64,000 nucleotides of DNA from Hydrogenophaga sp. (GCF_019635465.1 NZ_JAHBZK010000014.1:1-64000), one strand, 5' to 3'. Counted from the first letter of the stretch, positions 10,005-18,066 are shown. Translations and numbers: made by a program. Notes: generated by a model not told the origin, from the letters alone.

Positions 10005-10784
10005 ATGAACACCGACACCGATCTCCTGTCCCCCGCCCGCCACACCGTGGTGAGCCGCGACGCCTGGCTCGCGCAACGACGCAGCCTGCTGGAACGCGAG
10101 AAAGCCCTGACGCAGGCGCAGGACGCCATGGCCGAAGCACGCCGCACCATGCCCTGGGTGCGCGTTGAGCAGCCCTACGTGTTCGACACGGCCGATGGGC
10201 CGCGCAGCCTGTCGGACCTGTTCGAAGGGCGGCGGCAACTGCTGGTGCAGCACTTCATGTTGGGCCCGGGCTGGGCGCAGGGGTGCCCGAGTTGTTCGTT
10301 CATGGCCGATCACCTCGACGGCATGGCTGTGCACCTGGCGCAGCGCGACGTCAGCCTGCTGCGCGTCTCTCGCGCGCCGCTGGCCGAGATCCAGCGCTTT
10401 CAGGCGCGCATGGGCTGGCAGGTGCGTTGGGTGTCGTCGCACGGCAACCGTTTCAATTTCGACTACGGCGTGAGCTTCGAACCCGGCGCCACCGCGGCCG
10501 GCGAGGTGGACTACAACTACGCGCTGCGCCCGTTTCCCAGCGACGAAGCGCCGGGCATCAGCGTGTTCTGCCGCGACGACGCGGGCGATGTGTTCCACAC
10601 CTACTCCACTTACGGGCGGGGGGTGGAGGTGATGATGGGCACCTACCCCCTGCTGGACCTCACCCCCAGGGGGCGCGATGAAGCGGGGCTGCCGTACACC
10701 ATGGCCTGGGTGCGTCACCACGACCGCTACGAGCCGGCACCAGCGACGAAGACCTCGGCCGCCTGCTGCGCAACCCACGGTTGA
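10005..10784 (+). CDS. DUF899 thioredoxin-like family protein
   Basis: A 259-residue protein of the DUF899 family, which has a thioredoxin-like fold. The diagnostic segment GPGWAQGCPSCSFMADHLD is near residues 86-104, with the CPSC pair where thioredoxins have CxxC. The second family motif, STYGRGVEVMMGTYPLLDLT, is near 204. The C-terminal TMAWVRHHDRYE is typical, and the last residues (KTSAACCATHG) are strain-specific. The reaction is unknown; a redox or detoxification role is often assumed. The start follows GAGGAG. Confidence 0.9.
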   Translation: MNTDTDLLSPARHTVVSRDAWLAQRRSLLEREKALTQAQDAMAEARRTMPWVRVEQPYVFDTADGPRSLSDLFEGRRQLLVQHFMLGPGWAQGCPSCSFMADHLDGMAVHLAQRDVSLLRVSRAPLAEIQRFQARMGWQVRWVSSHGNRFNFDYGVSFEPGATAAGEVDYNYALRPFPSDEAPGISVFCRDDAGDVFHTYSTYGRGVEVMMGTYPLLDLTPRGRDEAGLPYTMAWVRHHDRYEPAPATKTSAACCATHG

Positions 10785-10806
10785 CCCAGCGCTTGCGAGC
10801 CCGGCC

Positions 10807-11502
10807 ATGGACACGATCGGGTGGCTGGGCGGACTGGCGTTCGGCGCAGGGGCTTTGCATGGCCTGAGCCCCCTGAGCGGCTGGCCCCTCCTGGCCTTGT
10901 GTGGGGGTGCCGCCGGGCACGGGGGGCGGCCACGGTGGTGGCGCTCTGCGCTTGGCGGCTGGGGTGCGATGGTTCTGGGCCATGCCTTGGCGATGGCATG
11001 GCTGGCGCTCGGAATCGGCGGTGCCGCCATCCTCATTGGCGATCGCGCCTGGCCGGTCTTTGTGGTGCCCGTTCTGGTCGTCTTGCTGATCCTGGTGCCC
11101 GGTACCCGTGCCGTCGCCCGCGGCGCACCGGCCCGGGCGCGCATCCCCTGGGGCGCCATGGCCCTCGCCCTGTGGTCCTTCGGCGCGGCCTCGGTACCCG
11201 CTGTGGGCGCGGCGCTGGTGCCCGCCTTGCTGCCGTGGTGCACCTCGGCAGGTGGCACCTCAAGCGCCAAGGGGCTGTGGCTGCCCATGGCGATGGTGGC
11301 CTTGCACACGGCAGGCATGGCGCTGGCGGCGGTGTTGGCGGCACGGGGTGCCGCGCTGATGAAACCGCTCTGGCGGCGGCTGTTCACGCGGCGGTGCGAT
11401 CATGTGTGCCTGTCTGTCCACGGGAGCATGCATGGGGCTGCGTTGGGGTTTGTTGGGCGTCTGGCTGATCGCGGCCGGCGCCTTTGCCGCGCCGGCGGTT
11501 GA
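10807..11502 (+). CDS. Predicted polytopic membrane protein
   Basis: A 231-residue hydrophobic protein with about six membrane segments: near 3-35, 52-80, 83-99, 112-138, 145-160 and 165-180. The segment GALHGLSPLSGWPLLAL near 17 has a GxxHxLxP-like pattern reminiscent of TauE/NicO-type exporters, but the match is too weak for a family call. The last 30 residues are not hydrophobic and overlap the next gene by 71 bases, so the real end of function may be earlier. ATG 10807 is 22 bases after the DUF899 stop; a longer reading from 10678 overlaps DUF899 and is rejected. Confidence 0.6.
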   Translation: MDTIGWLGGLAFGAGALHGLSPLSGWPLLALCGGAAGHGGRPRWWRSALGGWGAMVLGHALAMAWLALGIGGAAILIGDRAWPVFVVPVLVVLLILVPGTRAVARGAPARARIPWGAMALALWSFGAASVPAVGAALVPALLPWCTSAGGTSSAKGLWLPMAMVALHTAGMALAAVLAARGAALMKPLWRRLFTRRCDHVCLSVHGSMHGAALGFVGRLADRGRRLCRAGG

Positions 11503-12238
11503 CTGCGGGCCGGCCTGGCAACGCTCGGTCGAGCAACGCCTGCCGAGTGGCGACGGGCAGGGCCATGGACCGGACCTGGGTTCGGCCGAATGGCGCGCCG
11601 TGGTGGCCTTCAAGCTCGGGCTGCGTGGGCGCAGCGATATGCCCCCGATTGACAGCGACGCCTGGTGTACTGCCGTTGAGCAGGCATTGGCCAGGCGCAA
11701 CGCCAACCCGGGGCCATCGTTTGATTGCAAAGCCGTGCCGCCCGCCAGCGTGGCCGCGCAGGTGTGCGCCGATGCATCGCTGGCCGCGCTGGACCGTCGG
11801 CTGGCCTGGGTCTACCAGGCCGCACTCAAGCGCGCGCGCAATGAACACCCGCCCGTGCTCAAGGCCGCGCAGCGCGGTTGGGTCAAAGGCCGCGACGATT
11901 GCTGGAAGGCCGCCGAGCCGGGCGCCTGCGTGCGGGACGCCTACGTGCAGCGCATTGCCGAGCTGCAGGCACGCTACCGATTGATTCCGCCAACCGCCAC
12001 CGTGACCTGGCAATGCAACGGCCGCGCCGCCGACGAGGTGATCGCCACCTACTTTCGTACCGAGCCGCCCACGCTGATCGCCGAGCGCGGCGACAGCGTG
12101 TCGCTGATGTTCGTGCAGCCATCCGCCAGTGGTGCGCGCTACCAGGGCCGCAACGAGTCGCTGTGGGAGCACCAGGGCGAGGCCACCATCACCTGGGGCT
12201 TTGGCGCACCCGAGATGCGCTGCGTTCGCCAGCGTTGA
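11432..12238 (+). CDS. Secreted LprI–MliC fusion, predicted lysozyme inhibitor
   Basis: A 268-residue periplasmic protein. A signal peptide (MGLRWGLLGVWLIAAGAFAA) ends near residue 20. The middle, about 92-165, is an LprI-type DUF1311 domain with paired cysteines (FDCKAV, AQVCADASLAALDRRLAWVY, KGRDDCW). The C-terminus, about 190-268, is a membrane-bound-lysozyme-inhibitor C-type (MliC) domain (TWQCNG ... WGFGAPEMRC). Both domains inhibit lysozyme in characterised relatives. ATG 11432 is preferred because it follows GGGAG and begins the signal peptide; an in-frame ATG at 11402 would place ten residues before it. Confidence 0.8.
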   Translation: MGLRWGLLGVWLIAAGAFAAPAVDCGPAWQRSVEQRLPSGDGQGHGPDLGSAEWRAVVAFKLGLRGRSDMPPIDSDAWCTAVEQALARRNANPGPSFDCKAVPPASVAAQVCADASLAALDRRLAWVYQAALKRARNEHPPVLKAAQRGWVKGRDDCWKAAEPGACVRDAYVQRIAELQARYRLIPPTATVTWQCNGRAADEVIATYFRTEPPTLIAERGDSVSLMFVQPSASGARYQGRNESLWEHQGEATITWGFGAPEMRCVRQR

Positions 12239-12276
12239 GACCGATTTTTTGTTCGACCCGAAAGGAATTTCCAGCC

Positions 12277-12747
12277 ATGGCCGAAGACGCCGTCAACACC
12301 ATCACCATCACCATTGCCCGCCAGCAGGGCTACCAGTTTCTGGTCGACTTCGGCGACAGCCTGCCCACCATCGTGGCCGACGAGCCGGCACCGCTGGGCA
12401 CGGGCAGTGGCCCGTCGCCCAACCAGCTGCTGCTGTCGGCCATTGCCAACTGCCTGAGTGCGAGCCTGCTGTTTGCGCTGCAGAAGTACAAGCAGGACCC
12501 CGGCACCCTGCGCGCCACCGCCACCGCCACCATCGGGCGCAACGAGGCCAGGCGTTTGCGTGTGAAGCAGGTGGACGTTGCGCTCAGCCTGGACAAGCCC
12601 GCCGCTGAACTGGCGCACCTGGACCGCGTGCTGGCGCAGTTCGAGGACTTCTGCACCGTGACCCAGAGCGTGCGCCAGGGCTTCCCGGTGACCGTGACGG
12701 TGCAGGACGGCAGCGGAAAGACGCTGGCCGTGGGCGAGGCCGGTTAA
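12277..12747 (+). CDS. OsmC family peroxiredoxin-like protein
   Basis: A 156-residue OsmC/Ohr-fold protein that would reduce organic peroxides. The two family cysteines are in SAIANCLSASLLFALQKY near 60 and QFEDFCTVTQSVRQG near 124. The proline/glycine-rich GSGPSPNQLLLSA segment before the first cysteine is also typical. It is closest to the YhfA-like OsmC subfamily rather than classical Ohr. AAAGGA lies upstream of the start at 12277. It is convergent with the copD-like gene, with one base between the stops. Confidence 0.88.
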   Translation: MAEDAVNTITITIARQQGYQFLVDFGDSLPTIVADEPAPLGTGSGPSPNQLLLSAIANCLSASLLFALQKYKQDPGTLRATATATIGRNEARRLRVKQVDVALSLDKPAAELAHLDRVLAQFEDFCTVTQSVRQGFPVTVTVQDGSGKTLAVGEAG

Positions 12748-12748
12748 T

Positions 12749-13210
12749 TCAGTAGCGCGCCGACACGGCCGCTGCCACCGTCAGCAGGCCCAGCCAGAGG
12801 TTGGTGTAGACCAGCACGCGGATGCGGTTCTGCACCGCGGCCGCGGCCGGCCAGGCCTTGTCGGCCACGTGCCGGCGCAGCTTGGGAAACAAGCCATGGT
12901 TGATGAAGCCGAAGATGGCCGTCATCACCAGTCCCAGCGTGAGCATGATGTGCCAGCCGATGGGCGCATTGGCCATGCCGACCTGCACCAGCAGCGTGAT
13001 GCCGGTGGCCAGCAGTACCACCACGGCCACGGCCACGATGCGAAAGAAGCGGCCCAGCACCGCAGCGATCAACGGCAGGCGTTGCGGTGGCTCCAGCATC
13101 TGCGCGACGGTGGGGCGGAACACATAGTGGGCAAAGGCCATGCCGCCGATCCACAGGATGGCGCTGAGCAGGTGAAGCAGGACGAGGATGGCGTGCAGGT
13201 TGGGGGTCAT
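12749..13210 (-). CDS. CopD family inner-membrane protein
   Basis: A 153-residue protein with four predicted membrane helices (near 7-28, 47-70, 80-105 and 128-150). The first helix contains LLHLLSAILWIGGMAFAHYV, the histidine-bearing motif of the CopD superfamily (copper resistance D / DUF2269-like). The histidines near 13 and 28 are candidate copper or heme ligands. The start at 13210 (MTPNLHAILVLLHLL) is chosen because upstream in-frame codons are made of a tandem heptamer array rather than protein-like sequence. There is no Shine-Dalgarno sequence; the array (13215-13284) occupies that position. Confidence 0.82.
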   Translation of the reverse strand: MTPNLHAILVLLHLLSAILWIGGMAFAHYVFRPTVAQMLEPPQRLPLIAAVLGRFFRIVAVAVVVLLATGITLLVQVGMANAPIGWHIMLTLGLVMTAIFGFINHGLFPKLRRHVADKAWPAAAAVQNRIRVLVYTNLWLGLLTVAAAVSARY

Positions 13211-13214
13211 GGGC

Positions 13215-13284
13215 GTTGTGCGATGTGTGTTGTGCGTTCGGCGTTGTGCGTTCGGCGTTGGGCGTTCGGCGTTGGGCGTTCGGC
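13215..13284. repeat. Tandem GTTNNGC heptamer array, ten units, upstream of copD-like gene
   Basis: Ten consecutive seven-base units read GTTGTGC, GATGTGT, then eight units alternating GTTGTGC or GTTGGGC with GTTCGGC. The array ends four bases before the copD-like ATG on the minus strand, so it forms that gene's 5' leader, reading GCNNAAC in mRNA sense. The same heptamer family recurs at 27652-27679 and 30678-30761. The units are contiguous with no spacers, so this is not a CRISPR array. Confidence 0.85.
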
Positions 13285-13381
13285 GCGCATTGTGGGGCAC
13301 GCCATCGCGCGTTGGCGTGCACAGGCTGGATCGCCTGCCTACACTGCAGGTTCCCCAGCCCGATCGCCAAGGAGGCCCACC

Positions 13382-13630
13382 ATGCTGCAACTGCGACCCA
13401 ACTGCGAATGCTGCGACACCGACCTGCCACCCGATGCGCGCAATGCCCGCATCTGTTCGTTCGAGTGCACCTTTTGCGAAGCCTGTGCCAGCGAGCGCCT
13501 GGGTGGGGTGTGTCCGAACTGTGGGGGCGAGCTGGTGCGTCGGCCGATCCGCCCGGCCGGCAAGCTGATCAACAACCCGGCGTCCACCGAGCGCGTGCTC
13601 AAGCCGCAGGGCTGCACCGAGGCCACCTGA
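13382..13630 (+). CDS. DUF1272 zinc-binding small protein
   Basis: An 82-residue protein of the DUF1272 family. It opens MLQLRPNCECCDTDLPP and has eight cysteines in paired form: CECC near 8-11, CSFECTFCEAC near 25-35 and CPNC near 44-47. These should bind two zinc ions in a RING-like arrangement. Its function is not established. An AAGGAGG ribosome site precedes ATG 13382. It is followed 13 bases later by a VOC-family gene. Confidence 0.9.
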   Translation: MLQLRPNCECCDTDLPPDARNARICSFECTFCEACASERLGGVCPNCGGELVRRPIRPAGKLINNPASTERVLKPQGCTEAT

Positions 13631-13643
13631 GGGTCGGTCAGCG

Positions 13644-14042
13644 ATGCTGTCGCACGTCTTCCTCGGGGTGCGCGACTTCGACCTCGCGCTCGCTTTCTAC
13701 CGCGCGTTGATGCCGGTGCTGGGCATCGCCGAGCGCTTCTGCGAGCCTGAACGTCCCTGGGCCGGCTGGCAGTCTTTGCCGGGCCCGCGACCCCTGTTCC
13801 TGATCGGCACACCGTTTGATGGCCAGACCCATGTGCCGGGCAACGGGCAGATGGTGGCCTTGCTCGCGTCCAGCCGGGCGGTGGTGGCAAGGGCCCACGC
13901 AACGGCCCTGGCGAGCGGCGGCAGTGACGAAGGCGCGCCCGGCCTGCGCCCCGAGTACCACCCGCATTACTACGGCGCCTACTTCCGCGATACCGAGGGC
14001 AACAAGCTGTGCGTGGCCTGCCATGAACCTGAACCTGTCTGA
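13644..14042 (+). CDS. VOC/glyoxalase family protein
   Basis: A 132-residue vicinal-oxygen-chelate fold protein. The first beta-alpha-beta module starts MLSHVFLGVRDFDLALAFYR, with His4 as the usual first metal-ligand position. The second includes HYYGAYFRDTEGNKLCVAC, with a histidine near 111 and Asp/Glu-Gly-Asn at the family turn. The substrate cannot be told from sequence. Its last 20 bases overlap the following LysE-type gene, which suggests co-translation. Confidence 0.88.
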   Translation: MLSHVFLGVRDFDLALAFYRALMPVLGIAERFCEPERPWAGWQSLPGPRPLFLIGTPFDGQTHVPGNGQMVALLASSRAVVARAHATALASGGSDEGAPGLRPEYHPHYYGAYFRDTEGNKLCVACHEPEPV

Positions 14043-14709
14043 ACTGTTGCCTGTGCTGCTGCCCGGCCCGCTGTTGCTGGCTTTCCTGGGCGCAGCCCTG
14101 GTACTGGCCGTCACGCCGGGGCCCGGGGTGCTCTACATCGTGGCGCGCACGCTGGCGCAAGGGCGCGGGGCCGGCATGGCCTCGGTGGCGGGCGTGGCGC
14201 TGGGCAACCTGGCCAACGCGGTGGCCGCCTCGCTGGGGCTGGCTGCGGTGCTGCTGGCGTCCGACCTGGCCTTTGCCGTCATCAAGTACGCCGGTGCGGC
14301 CTACCTTGTGTGGCTGGGCGTGATGGCCCTGCGCGCGCGGGCGCCGATGTCCTTGCCCGGGCAGGTGAGCCGGGTTCGACTGGGCAAGTTGTTTCGCGAC
14401 GGCTTCGTGGTGGCCTTGCTCAACCCCAAGACCACCTTGTTCTTTGCGGCCTTTCTGCCGCAGTTCATCGACCCCGCGCGCGCGGCCACCTCGCAGGCGA
14501 TGGCCCTGAGCGCGCTGTTCGTGGCGATCGCCGCGTGCAGCGACAGTGGCTACGTGCTGTTGTCGCGTTGGCTGGCCAGACGCCTGGCGCCCGGTGCAGA
14601 TCGCATGGCCGGCGCGCAGCGCTGGGGGCGCTACCTCACGGCGGGGGTGTACCTTGGGCTGGGGGCCTGGGCAGCGGTGTCCTCAGAACGTCCGACGCCG
14701 AGGGGCTGA
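14023..14709 (+). CDS. LysE/RhtB family amino-acid exporter
   Basis: A 228-residue inner-membrane protein with about six helices. The family signature VTPGPGVLYIVARTLAQGRG is near residues 28-47. The segment DGFVVALLNPKTTLFFAAFLPQF near 126 is the second LysE/RhtB motif. Family members export amino acids or homoserine lactones; the cargo here is unknown. The start inside the VOC gene (20-base overlap) is the only in-frame ATG that keeps the first helix. Its stop abuts the crcB stop in the palindrome TGATCA. Confidence 0.88.
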   Translation: MNLNLSELLPVLLPGPLLLAFLGAALVLAVTPGPGVLYIVARTLAQGRGAGMASVAGVALGNLANAVAASLGLAAVLLASDLAFAVIKYAGAAYLVWLGVMALRARAPMSLPGQVSRVRLGKLFRDGFVVALLNPKTTLFFAAFLPQFIDPARAATSQAMALSALFVAIAACSDSGYVLLSRWLARRLAPGADRMAGAQRWGRYLTAGVYLGLGAWAAVSSERPTPRG

Positions 14710-15075
14710 TCAGGCCAGCGTGCGAAGCCCGAGCCAGGTCAGCAGCAGCGAGCCGAACAAATGCAGCGAGGCCACGCCCATGGCGAGCGTGAGGCGGCCT
14801 TGCTGCAGCAGCGTGACCACCTCGACCGAGAAGGTGGAGAAGGTGGTGAGTGCGCCCAGCATGCCGGTCACGATGGCCAGGCGCCAGACCGGGTCGAAGT
14901 GTGGGTTGGCCTGGAACACGGCCACGGCCAGGCCGATGGCGTAGGCGCCTGCCCAATTGGCGACCAGCGTGCCCCAGGGTAGCAGGCTGCCCGGGGTGCT
15001 CAGCCACAAACCAAGCCGCCAGCGCAGCAACGCACCGATGGTGGCACCCAGGGCGATGGCGAGCACCGACAGCAT
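14710..15075 (-). CDS. crcB: Fluoride channel CrcB/FluC
   Basis: A 121-residue four-helix membrane protein that exports fluoride as a dual-topology dimer. It contains GATIGALLRWRLG near the N-terminus, WGTLVANWAGAYAIG in helix 2 with the conserved Asn, and TGMLGALTTFSTFSVE in helix 3 with the TFSTF break that forms the ion path. Length is typical. The start overlaps the rdgC stop by three bases as ATGA, so the two genes are probably translationally coupled. No fluoride riboswitch is visible upstream because the gene directly follows rdgC. Confidence 0.92.
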   Translation of the reverse strand: MLSVLAIALGATIGALLRWRLGLWLSTPGSLLPWGTLVANWAGAYAIGLAVAVFQANPHFDPVWRLAIVTGMLGALTTFSTFSVEVVTLLQQGRLTLAMGVASLHLFGSLLLTWLGLRTLA

Positions 15076-16085
15076 CAGAAGGGCGCTCCGTCGTCGTCGG
15101 CGGTGGTGGCCGCTGTGGCTGTTGTGGTCGTGGCCACGGGTTTGGGCGCAGCCGTGTCATCGGGCGCCCCTGCCGGCATCTGACCCGGCATCAGTTCGCC
15201 GCCCAGTGCGGCGATCAGGGCATCGAGGGTGCCGCGCAGCTCGCCGGTGCCAATGGCCACGTTGGTGTCGAAGGTCTCTTCTTCCTTGGCATTGCTCTCT
15301 TCAAACACGCCCTCGAGGAACTGGATTTTCTTGAGCTGCATGCTTTCGGTGAGCACGAAGCCGACGCGGCCTTCCCAGCTCAGCGCCAGGCGGGTGGGGC
15401 GCTTGCCCTCGGCCACGTGGCGACGTACCTCGTCGTTGAACAGGTGGTGGCGGGTGAAGCGCACGATGGAGCGCTCCTCGTCGGTGGAGCGCAGCTCGCA
15501 GTCGCGCTCAACCGCCAGGCCAGCGGGCCATTCTTCGGGGTCGGTGGCGGTGAGCCATTGCGTCATGCCGGCCTGTGGCGTGACCTGCGTGTTGAGCAGG
15601 GTGATGACCAGGCCGTCGAAGGCACGCACCAGCGCGGTGACGATGGCGTCGAGCTTGCCCTGGCTGCTGGCGTCGGTGGCCAGCCAGCCGCGCTCGGGAT
15701 CGATCCAGACCCAGGCGCTTTGCTGGCGCGCAAAGGCCTGCGGCAGCAGGGCCTGCAACGCGTCCTCTCGCAGGGCCTTGGTTTCCTTCTTGCCGGGTTT
15801 GCGCCCGGTGGTGGCTTCGATGTGGTCGGCCTGCTCCTGTGCCTTGCGCCGCACCACGGCGCCCGGCACGGATTTGGTCTCGATCTGCAGTTTGAGGATG
15901 CGCTGGTTGGCGATGGCCTCCACCAGCGGGCCGTGGGCCTCGCCGCGCGGCTCCACCCAGCCCACCGACAGGTCTTGCGTGGCGCCGCAGGGCACGAAGC
16001 GGGCGCTATCCAGCGCTTTTTCCATCGCATCGAGCGTGGGCGCCCAGCCGGGCGCGATGCGATAGAGCGTGAGGTTTTTGAACAC
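15075..16085 (-). CDS. rdgC: Recombination-associated protein RdgC
   Basis: A 336-residue DNA-binding protein that forms a ring around DNA and limits RecA activity. It begins (M)FKNLTLYRIAPGW and has the family stretch ERGWLATDASSQGKLDAIV in the middle. The N-terminus is placed at GTG 16085, where homologues begin MFKNLT and where GGAG lies ten bases upstream. An ATG at 16109 adds eight basic residues without a ribosome site. The C-terminal 30 residues are a low-complexity Thr/Ala tail ending DDDGAPF. Confidence 0.93.
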   Translation of the reverse strand: MFKNLTLYRIAPGWAPTLDAMEKALDSARFVPCGATQDLSVGWVEPRGEAHGPLVEAIANQRILKLQIETKSVPGAVVRRKAQEQADHIEATTGRKPGKKETKALREDALQALLPQAFARQQSAWVWIDPERGWLATDASSQGKLDAIVTALVRAFDGLVITLLNTQVTPQAGMTQWLTATDPEEWPAGLAVERDCELRSTDEERSIVRFTRHHLFNDEVRRHVAEGKRPTRLALSWEGRVGFVLTESMQLKKIQFLEGVFEESNAKEEETFDTNVAIGTGELRGTLDALIAALGGELMPGQMPAGAPDDTAAPKPVATTTTATAATTADDDGAPF

Positions 16086-16160
16086 GAAACGGGATCTCCG
16101 GAAAAACAAACCCCGCGCACCGAGGCGGCGGCGGGGTGGTCATCTTAGCGGTCGGCGCCC

Positions 16161-17456
16161 CTACATCTTGCCGGGCAGCCAGGTGACCAGCCCTGGGAAC
16201 CAGTACAGCACCAAGACCGCCACCACCATCAGCAGGAAGTAGGGCAGGCAGGCGCGCGCGATCCAGGTGATCTGGCGCTGCGTCATGCCCTGCAGCACGA
16301 ACAGGTTGAAGCCCACGGGCGGCGTGATCTGCGCCATCTCGACCACGATGACGACGAAGACGCCGAACCAGATCAGGTCGATGCCGGCGGCCTGCACCGT
16401 GGGCAGGATCACGCCCATGGTGAGCACGATCATGGAGATGCCGTCGAGAAAGCAGCCCAGCACGATGTAGAAGATGGCCAGGGCCACCAGCAGCATGCCG
16501 GGCGACAGACCCAGGCCACCCACCCATTCGGCCAGGTGGCGCGGCAGGCCGATGTAGCCCATGGCCAGCGTCAGGAAGGCCGCGCCCGCCAGGATCAGCG
16601 CGATCATGCAGTACAGCCGGGTGGCACCCAGCAGCGCATCGCGGAAGGTGGCCCAGTTCAACGAGCCCTGGGCGCCCGACAGGATCAGCGCGCCCACCAC
16701 ACCCACGGCCGCCGCCTCGGTGGCGGTGGCCACACCGGTGTAGATGGCGCCGATGACGCCACCGATAAGCAGCACCACCGGAATCAGATGGCGCGCCTCG
16801 GCGAGCTTCTCGCGCAGCGTCATGTCTGCGTCGGCCTTGGGCACGCGATCGGGGTTGAGCAGCGCCCACACCATGAGCGAGCCGCTGAACAGCGCCGCCA
16901 GCAGCAGGCCGGGGATCACGCCCGCGACGAACAGCTTGGCGATCGACACCTCGGCCGCCACGCCGTAGACGATCATGATGATTGAGGGCGGAATGAGCAG
17001 CCCCAGCGTGCTGGCGCCGCCGAGCGAGCCGACGATCTTCTCGGGCGGGTAGCCGCGGCGCGAGAGCTCGGGGATGCTCATCTTTCCCACGGTGGCGCAG
17101 GTGGCGGCCGACGAGCCCGATACCGCGGCAAAGATGGTGCTGCCCAGGATGTTGGTGTGCAGCAGCCGCCCGGGCAGGAAGTTCACCCACGGCGCCAGGC
17201 CGCGGAACATGCTCTCGGAGAGCTTGGTGCGAAACAGGATTTCGCCCATCCACACGAACAGCGGCAGGGCGGTCAGCGTCCAGCTGCTGGCCGAACCCCA
17301 GATGGTGAGGGCCATGGCGTCGCCGGCGGGGCGCGATGAGAACAGCTCCATGCCGATCCAGGCCACGCCCGCCAGGGTCAGGCCGATCCACACGCCGCTG
17401 CCCAGCAGGGCAAACAGCGCCACGATCAGCATCGTGGTGACGACGAACTCATTCAT
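16161..17456 (-). CDS. TRAP transporter large permease (DctM type), system 1
   Basis: A 431-residue inner-membrane protein with about twelve helices that carries solute with sodium in a tripartite ATP-independent periplasmic transporter. Typical DctM motifs are SGSSAATCATVGKMSIPEL near 94, LLIPPSIIMIVYGV near 140 and MAQITPPVGFNLFVLQG near 376. The start at 17456 (MNEFVVTTMLIV) overlaps the DctQ gene end by eight bases. It is clearly homologous to the DctM of system 2 at 22929-24227. Confidence 0.94.
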   Translation of the reverse strand: MNEFVVTTMLIVALFALLGSGVWIGLTLAGVAWIGMELFSSRPAGDAMALTIWGSASSWTLTALPLFVWMGEILFRTKLSESMFRGLAPWVNFLPGRLLHTNILGSTIFAAVSGSSAATCATVGKMSIPELSRRGYPPEKIVGSLGGASTLGLLIPPSIIMIVYGVAAEVSIAKLFVAGVIPGLLLAALFSGSLMVWALLNPDRVPKADADMTLREKLAEARHLIPVVLLIGGVIGAIYTGVATATEAAAVGVVGALILSGAQGSLNWATFRDALLGATRLYCMIALILAGAAFLTLAMGYIGLPRHLAEWVGGLGLSPGMLLVALAIFYIVLGCFLDGISMIVLTMGVILPTVQAAGIDLIWFGVFVVIVVEMAQITPPVGFNLFVLQGMTQRQITWIARACLPYFLLMVVAVLVLYWFPGLVTWLPGKM

Positions 17457-17952
17457 GGCGGGTGTCCTCCGCCGTGCGGGCACGCTGGCCGCGCAGCTCA
17501 AGCACCCACTCGTCCATCAGAGCGATCAGCAGCACGGTGCAACCCAGGCCCATGAGGATCTGCGGAATCCACAGCGGCGTGGCATCGGCCGCGGTGGAGA
17601 TGTCGTGAAACAGGTGCGACTGCCAGACCAGTCGCCAGGAGAACCAGCTCAACAGGCCGGCCAGCAGCACCGCAATCGACAGGGCCCATAGCTCCAGGCC
17701 CTGGCGCGCCTTGCCGCCGAGGTGGCCGATGATGAGCGTCACGCGGATGTGCTCGTTGCGTTTGAGCGTGTGCGCCAGGGCCAGAAAGCCCGCGCCGGCC
17801 ATGGCGTAGCCCGCATAGGCGTCGGTGCCGGCCACATAGAAGCCGGCCAGCCGGCTGACGATGGACAGCAGCACCATGACCAGCACGCCGACCATGAACA
17901 GCGCGGCCAGCCAGGCCGCGCCAAGGTAGAGAGCATCAAGCGACTTGCGCAT
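17449..17952 (-). CDS. TRAP transporter small permease (DctQ type), system 1
   Basis: A 167-residue protein with four membrane helices, the small membrane subunit of a TRAP transporter. The family pattern is visible in GTDAYAGYAMAGAGFLALAH and LKRNEHIRVTLIIGHL. It lies between the binding-protein gene and DctM and overlaps DctM by eight bases. A closely similar DctQ is encoded at 22382-22888 on the other strand. Confidence 0.92.
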   Translation of the reverse strand: MRKSLDALYLGAAWLAALFMVGVLVMVLLSIVSRLAGFYVAGTDAYAGYAMAGAGFLALAHTLKRNEHIRVTLIIGHLGGKARQGLELWALSIAVLLAGLLSWFSWRLVWQSHLFHDISTAADATPLWIPQILMGLGCTVLLIALMDEWVLELRGQRARTAEDTRHE

Positions 17953-18025
17953 GGGGAAACCCAGGTGGCGTACCCGCCACGCAGTTCAGAGGCACCGAGG
18001 AACCGGCTTGGCCGGGCCTCTGGTG

Positions 18026-18064
18026 CCGCCCCCTTGAGGGGGTCGCGCAAAGCGCGGCGGGGGT
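18026..18064. repeat. Intergenic inverted-repeat element between dctP and dctQ (system 1)
   Basis: CCCCC (18029-18033), TTGA and GGGGG (18038-18042) form a tight hairpin. It is followed by a GCGC-AAA-GCGC stretch and a final GGCGGGGGTGAT. From memory, elements of this form recur between genes in Comamonadaceae genomes. It sits three bases after the binding-protein stop. It may stabilise the upstream mRNA or lower expression of the permeases. No U-tract follows, so it is not a classical terminator. Confidence 0.55.
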
Positions 18065-18066
18065 GA

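Noticed and set aside
10640-10680. Second copy of the CCCCC/GGGGG intergenic element inside DUF899
   Set aside because: The bases encode the conserved LDLTPxGRDE segment of DUF899, so the likeness is chance.
13215-13284. CRISPR array
   Set aside because: Units are only seven bases long and contiguous with no spacers, and no cas genes are present.
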